Source of the DNA: Acidimicrobiaceae bacterium
Lineage (GTDB): Bacteria; Actinomycetota; Acidimicrobiia; Acidimicrobiales; RAAP-2
NCBI GenBank assembly: GCA_003138815.1
Contig: PLHD01000029.1
Span: forward strand, 13,316 to 61,555
Direction: 5' to 3'
Length of the DNA stretch: 48,240 bases
In this document: one piece after another, positions 43,909 through 48,240 of the stretch
Numbering within the stretch: the first letter of the stretch is position 1
How the letters are laid out: each line of letters opens with the position of its first letter
Translations under genes and position numbers: made by a program
Notes under the pieces: generated by a model
The model's input: the letters and a program-made list of their open reading frames with translations, nothing else
The model's database searches: none
Told to the model about the DNA's origin: nothing

Positions 43909-44412
43909 TCACTCGACCGCGAGAACGTCGAAACTCCTGCGGAACCGCTCCAGCGCCCGCGAGAGGCGAACCGCGGCGGCGTTCGAGGAGACCTCGAGAA
44001 TGACCCCGAGCTCGCCCGCGTTGCGTCCGTCCCAGAAGTGCAGGAACAGGATCTCGCGATCGTCCTCGTTCAGGGAGTTGAGCGCCTCGCGCACGCCCTC
44101 GTCGGCAATCACGTAGTCCTCGGCGGCGGCGTCGGGCGCAGCCGGGCGCAGCCGGGCCTGCAGCAGCGAGATCCGGCGCTGCTTGCGCAGCGCGTTTCGC
44201 AGCACGTTGCGCGCCACGCCGATCAGCCACGGAATCTCCGCGCCGGCTGGTATGTCGTCGAGTCGGCGCCAGGCGACGAGCAGCACCTCCTCGACGAGAT
44301 CGTCCAGGTCGGCCGGGCTGAGCGGATAGAGGCGCCGGCGAAGGTACGCGCCAATCGGCGGCGTCGCCTCGTCGGCGAGCGCTCGAAAACGCCGTTCCCT
44401 GGATGAAGCCAC
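43909..44412 (-). CDS. RNA polymerase sigma factor, ECF type
   Basis: A 167-residue group IV sigma factor. Region 2 spans about 20-85 (DLDDLVEEVLLVAWRRLDDI, IPWLIGVARNVLRNALRKQR) and region 4 about 108-160 (LNEDDREILFLHFWDGRNAG, then ELGVILEVSSNAAAVRLSRA). The region-4 helix-turn-helix directs -35 recognition. The start GTG at 44412 has only a weak AGGAC nearby. The downstream gene encodes a membrane-anchored protein that may control it. A GGAAAGTGTGTAAC stretch upstream (about 44445-44458, minus strand) could be its own ECF-type -35 element; unproven. Confidence 0.88.
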   Translation of the reverse strand: MASSRERRFRALADEATPPIGAYLRRRLYPLSPADLDDLVEEVLLVAWRRLDDIPAGAEIPWLIGVARNVLRNALRKQRRISLLQARLRPAAPDAAAEDYVIADEGVREALNSLNEDDREILFLHFWDGRNAGELGVILEVSSNAAAVRLSRALERFRRSFDVLAVE

Positions 44413-44507
44413 GTCCTAAACCTGTCCGCTCGATCCCCGTTGTTACACACTTTCCCAGAAATGGGAGCGGCTCGTCGTGCACGAGCGGCTCGCGCCGGAG
44501 CGGGCGG

Positions 44508-44513
44508 TAAGTT
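44508..44513 (+). promoter_or_regulatory. Candidate -10 box (TAAGTT) of near-leaderless pepP
   Basis: TAAGTT ends seven bases before the ATG at 44521, giving a zero- or one-base leader. GAGG three bases before the ATG is too close to be a good ribosome-binding site. Confidence 0.4.
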
Positions 44514-44520
44514 GAGGACC

Positions 44521-46014
44521 ATGGCAGATGAAACCTCCCCGATTCCAGAGCCCGACGTCTCGGCCGAGAATCCCGTTTCCGAGCACTGGGTGTGGGCCGG
44601 AGCGCACCGGCCCGCGGCGCCGCGCGCCTTGGTCGAGCACATGACGAGCAACTGGGCCCCGGCAAGACCCTCCTTCGAGGTTCATCCCGCGGCCACTTTC
44701 AGCGCCGCGCGACGCGCGAAGGTTGCCGAGATCTTCGCCGGCCAGACCCTCGTCATCCCGACCGGGAACCTCAAGGTCCGCGCCAACGACTGCGACTACC
44801 GCTTCCGCGCCGGAACTGACTTCTTCTACCTGACTGGATGTCTCGAGCCCGACGCCGTGCTGCTCATCGCTCCGGGCGCCTCGGGGCCCCGCTCCACGCT
44901 CTACATCCCCCGGCGCCGCGACAACCAGACCCACGAGTTCTTCACCGATTCGCGCTACGGCGAGCTGTGGGTCGGCCCGCGTCGCGGGGTCACCGAGGCC
45001 GCCCTCTACTACGAGATCGAGACCGCTCCGCTCGAGCACCTCGAGAAGGACCTGGCGTCGCTGCGCTCGGACCAGATCCTCACCGTGCGCGGCTTCGACG
45101 CCGCCGTCGACGCCGCCATCGAGGCCAACGCCGGTGACCGAGACCTCGTCACGGCGCTCAGCGAACTGCGCCTCGTCAAGGACGACTTCGAGATTGAGCA
45201 GCTCCAACTCGCCGTCGACTACACCGTCAAGGGCTTCGAGGACGTCGTGCGCGCCCTGCCGGCCGCCGAGGGGCGCGGCGAGCGCGTGATCGAGGGCATT
45301 TTCAATCTGCGCGCGCGCGTCGAGGGCAACGACGTCGGCTACGACACGATTGCGGCGAGCGGAGCGCGCGCGACCATCCTGCACTGGACCCGCAACGACG
45401 GCGCCGTGCGACGAGGCGAGTTGCTCCTGCTCGACGCCGGCGTGGAATGCCACAACCTCTACACGGCCGACGTCACGCGGACCATGCCCGTGAGCGGCGC
45501 GTTCTCCCCGGCCCAGCGCCGGATCTACGAGCTCGTGCTCGCCGCTCAGGAGGCGGGCATCGCGGCGGTACGGCCCGGGGCCAGCTTCACCGCTCCTCAC
45601 GAGGCGGCCATGGGGGTGCTGGCGCAGGGACTCTTCGAGCTCGGCATCTTGAAGGTGGAGCCCGAGCTCGCGCTACGCCGCGACCGCCAGCTGCACCGGC
45701 GCTACACGCTGCACGGCACCAGCCACATGCTCGGCCTCGACGTGCACGACTGCGCCAACGCCCGCAACGACGTGCTGCGCGGCGTGCTGACGCCGGGCAA
45801 CGTGCTCACCGTCGAGCCCGGCCTCTACTTCCAGGTGAACGACCTCACGGTGCCCGAGGAGTACCGGGGCATCGGCGTGCGCATCGAGGACGACGTCCTG
45901 GTCACGGCCAGCGGAGCTCGGAACCTGTCGGACGCCCTGCCGCGCCGGGCCGACGACGTCGAGGCGTGGATGGCCGGTCTCTGGTCGAGCGGCCCGACCG
46001 ACCTGCGCCTGTAG
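44521..46014 (+). CDS. pepP: Xaa-Pro aminopeptidase (aminopeptidase P, M24B)
   Basis: A 497-residue metallopeptidase removing N-terminal residues that precede proline. The N-terminal domain (about 60-210) includes DYRFRAGTDFFYLTGCLEPD. The catalytic domain has all five metal ligands: two Asp in LLLDAGVECHNLYTADVTRT, His in HGTSHMLGLDVHD, Glu in LTVEPGLYF and Glu in GVRIEDDVLV. So, unlike the M24 protein at 10259, it looks like an active peptidase. The ATG follows a possible -10 box. It converges with the P450 gene, 6 bp between stops. Confidence 0.93.
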   Translation: MADETSPIPEPDVSAENPVSEHWVWAGAHRPAAPRALVEHMTSNWAPARPSFEVHPAATFSAARRAKVAEIFAGQTLVIPTGNLKVRANDCDYRFRAGTDFFYLTGCLEPDAVLLIAPGASGPRSTLYIPRRRDNQTHEFFTDSRYGELWVGPRRGVTEAALYYEIETAPLEHLEKDLASLRSDQILTVRGFDAAVDAAIEANAGDRDLVTALSELRLVKDDFEIEQLQLAVDYTVKGFEDVVRALPAAEGRGERVIEGIFNLRARVEGNDVGYDTIAASGARATILHWTRNDGAVRRGELLLLDAGVECHNLYTADVTRTMPVSGAFSPAQRRIYELVLAAQEAGIAAVRPGASFTAPHEAAMGVLAQGLFELGILKVEPELALRRDRQLHRRYTLHGTSHMLGLDVHDCANARNDVLRGVLTPGNVLTVEPGLYFQVNDLTVPEEYRGIGVRIEDDVLVTASGARNLSDALPRRADDVEAWMAGLWSSGPTDLRL

Positions 46015-46020
46015 GGCGGC

Positions 46021-47229
46021 CTAGCGAAGTATCCGGATCGGCAGGTTGCGCGGCCCGCGGATCTGGCCCGGCGCCCAGGTGACCGCGCTCGGGTCGGCCA
46101 GTTCGAAGCGCGGGTAGCGCTTGATGAACTCCTCGATCGCCACGCGCAACTCCAGGCGCGCGAGGTTCGACCCCGCGCAGCGGTGGATGCCGAGGCCGAA
46201 GGCGAGGTGGCGGTTCTCCTGCCGATCGATGATGAACCTGTTGGCGTCCTTGAACGCGGCGGGATCGCGGTTCGCCGCGGGGAACCCGAGCAAAATCCAG
46301 TCGTACTCCTTCATCGGGCATCCCAGGTACTCCATGTCCTGCTTCACGAGGCGCGCCATGGTGACCGGCGCGTAGAAGCGTAGGAACTCCTCGATCGCAA
46401 AGGGCATCAGCTCGGGCTCGTTGACCAGGCGCTCGAGGTCGTGGGGGCTCTTGGCCAGATGCCACAGCGATGCTCCGATGGCTGACCACGAGGTGTCGAT
46501 GCCCGCGATCAGCACCAGGATCATGGTGCCGAAGACGTGCTCGAGCGCCAACTTCTCCCCTCCGACCTCCACGTTCAGCAGGTAGCTCGTCAGGTCGTCA
46601 CGGGGGTTCGCCTGGTGATCCTCGATCTGGGCGGTGAAGTACTCCTCGATCGGCTGGAACTCCTCGATGCGCTGCTGCTCGGGGAGGTCGATCCCGCCGA
46701 TCACGATGTGCACGAACTCCCGGAAGAGGTCCTCGTCGGCTTCGGGGAATCCCAGCATCCGGCTGATCACCGCCGGCGGGATGTACTGGGCGTACTCGGT
46801 GCCGCCGTTGACGACCTCGTGGCCGTCCAGGCGGTCGAGCAGGTCCACGCAGAGCGACCGCACCCTCGGCTCGAGGGCGTTGATGGGTCCGGGCGCGAAG
46901 GCGGGCAGGATGAGGCGCCGCGCGATCTGGTGGAACGGCGGATCCGACGAGATCGGCGGGGCGACGCCGATCGGGGCCGGCATCGCGTCCTCGCCCGGGC
47001 GACCGTTGTTGATGATCACCGTGCGGCTGGTGAAGTTGATCGTGTCGTTGGCGATCTGCGAGACGCCGGCGTGCGTCGAGGGGAACCACCCGCCGCCGTA
47101 GCGATCGGTGTGCGCGACGGGGCAGCGCCCGCGAAGGTCGTCCCAGATGGGATAGGGATCGGCCACCCACTGGGCATCGGCGTGATCCCAGCCGGTGGCG
47201 AAGTCCTCAACAGGGGGCTTGTCGATCAT
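46021..47229 (-). CDS. Cytochrome P450
   Basis: A 402-residue soluble bacterial P450 monooxygenase. The haem-binding motif FGLGIHRCAGSNLARLE gives axial Cys351. The I-helix oxygen-activation site is LIAGIDTSWSAIG (Asp-Thr acid-alcohol pair) and the K-helix ExxR is in IEEFLRFY, with the following VTMARLVKQDMEYLG strand. The substrate is not predictable; bacterial members of this size hydroxylate terpenoids, steroids or fatty acids. Its start lies two bases after the ferredoxin stop, and the ferredoxin is its obvious electron donor. No ferredoxin reductase is in the window. Confidence 0.93.
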   Translation of the reverse strand: MIDKPPVEDFATGWDHADAQWVADPYPIWDDLRGRCPVAHTDRYGGGWFPSTHAGVSQIANDTINFTSRTVIINNGRPGEDAMPAPIGVAPPISSDPPFHQIARRLILPAFAPGPINALEPRVRSLCVDLLDRLDGHEVVNGGTEYAQYIPPAVISRMLGFPEADEDLFREFVHIVIGGIDLPEQQRIEEFQPIEEYFTAQIEDHQANPRDDLTSYLLNVEVGGEKLALEHVFGTMILVLIAGIDTSWSAIGASLWHLAKSPHDLERLVNEPELMPFAIEEFLRFYAPVTMARLVKQDMEYLGCPMKEYDWILLGFPAANRDPAAFKDANRFIIDRQENRHLAFGLGIHRCAGSNLARLELRVAIEEFIKRYPRFELADPSAVTWAPGQIRGPRNLPIRILR

Positions 47230-47231
47230 GG

Positions 47232-47426
47232 CTACTCCTCGATGAATATGGCGTGCTCGGGGCAGTTCGCCTGGGCCAGACGCGCCAGCTCGAGCGTCTC
47301 GTCGCTCAAGACGCCGTCGCCGATCACGACACCGTTGCCAAGATCATCGAAGTCGAAGAGACCCGGTGCGAGCGAGAAGCAACGCCCGTGTCCCTGACAG
47401 CGCTCAGCGTCAATTGAAACTTTCAC
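47232..47426 (-). CDS. [3Fe-4S]-type ferredoxin, P450 partner
   Basis: A 64-residue ferredoxin with three ligand Cys: CQGHGRC near the N-terminus and NCPEHAI near the C-terminus. The fourth position of the usual [4Fe-4S] motif is His (CxxHxxC), the arrangement of single-cluster ferredoxins that serve actinobacterial P450s. GTG at 47426 has AGGGGGG three to four bases upstream. It is the first gene of a two-gene operon with the P450. Confidence 0.9.
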   Translation of the reverse strand: MKVSIDAERCQGHGRCFSLAPGLFDFDDLGNGVVIGDGVLSDETLELARLAQANCPEHAIFIEE

Positions 47427-47509
47427 GACCCCCCTACGTGCTACTTGTGACGACCCTACTACCGGGTAAGGGAGGAAATACAAGTGCAGCGCCCGAAGTT
47501 CGCCCCCGG

Positions 47510-48240
<731 letters not shown>

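Overview
The window is G+C-rich, gene-dense bacterial chromosome with short gaps and many 1-8 bp gene overlaps. Frequent GTG starts, leaderless genes with a TAnnnT-type -10 box six bases before the start codon, P450 with a [3Fe-4S] ferredoxin, EttA and a Liv-type transporter locus point to Actinomycetota. An Acidimicrobiia-like free-living heterotroph is my best guess, but no rRNA or marker search backs it. I see no rRNA, tRNA, CRISPR, IS element or phage gene.

Layout. 0.2-8.3 kb: succinate-semialdehyde-type dehydrogenase, GNAT acetyltransferase, NfeD and SPFH membrane proteins (convergent), a decayed methyltransferase gene, ACT-domain malic enzyme, small membrane proteins and a frameshifted SRPBCC gene. 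8.3-20.5 kb: a catabolic locus. A minus-strand operon encodes a Liv-type ABC transporter (binding protein, two permeases, two ATPases), a beta-hydroxyacid dehydrogenase, an M24-fold hydrolase and E1 alpha/E1 beta of a 2-oxoacid dehydrogenase. Divergently come an alpha/beta hydrolase resembling 2,6-dihydroxypseudooxynicotine hydrolase, an E2 with two tandem E3-binding domains, and a TetR regulator. The substrate is not evident. 20.5-28.7 kb: membrane protein, pyrophosphatase, a broken gene, 3-hydroxybutyryl-CoA dehydrogenase, PurU, kynureninase, EttA and an MFS exporter.

28.8-38.7 kb: a nucleoside-catabolism island. The plus strand carries a BMP/PnrA-type binding protein, cytidine deaminase, thymidine phosphorylase and adenosine deaminase. 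The convergent minus operon carries deoxyribose-phosphate aldolase, a full aldehyde dehydrogenase, a Cys-less ALDH-like partner (together resembling a split ALDH16), purine nucleoside phosphorylase and a PGM2-like phosphopentomutase candidate. The set would take (deoxy)nucleosides to bases, pentose 5-phosphates, glyceraldehyde 3-phosphate and acetate.

38.7-48.2 kb: dTDP-rhamnose genes rmlC, rmlB and divergent rmlA (no rmlD), BioY, an enoyl-CoA hydratase/isomerase homologue, an ECF sigma factor with a membrane-anchored probable regulator, aminopeptidase P, a ferredoxin-P450 pair, and a SerB-type phosphatase cut by the window end.

Most notable: the transporter/M24/E1-E2 locus of unknown substrate, the split ALDH16-like pair in a complete deoxynucleoside route, the tandem-PSBD E2, and eight genes whose -10 boxes place transcription on the first base of the start codon.
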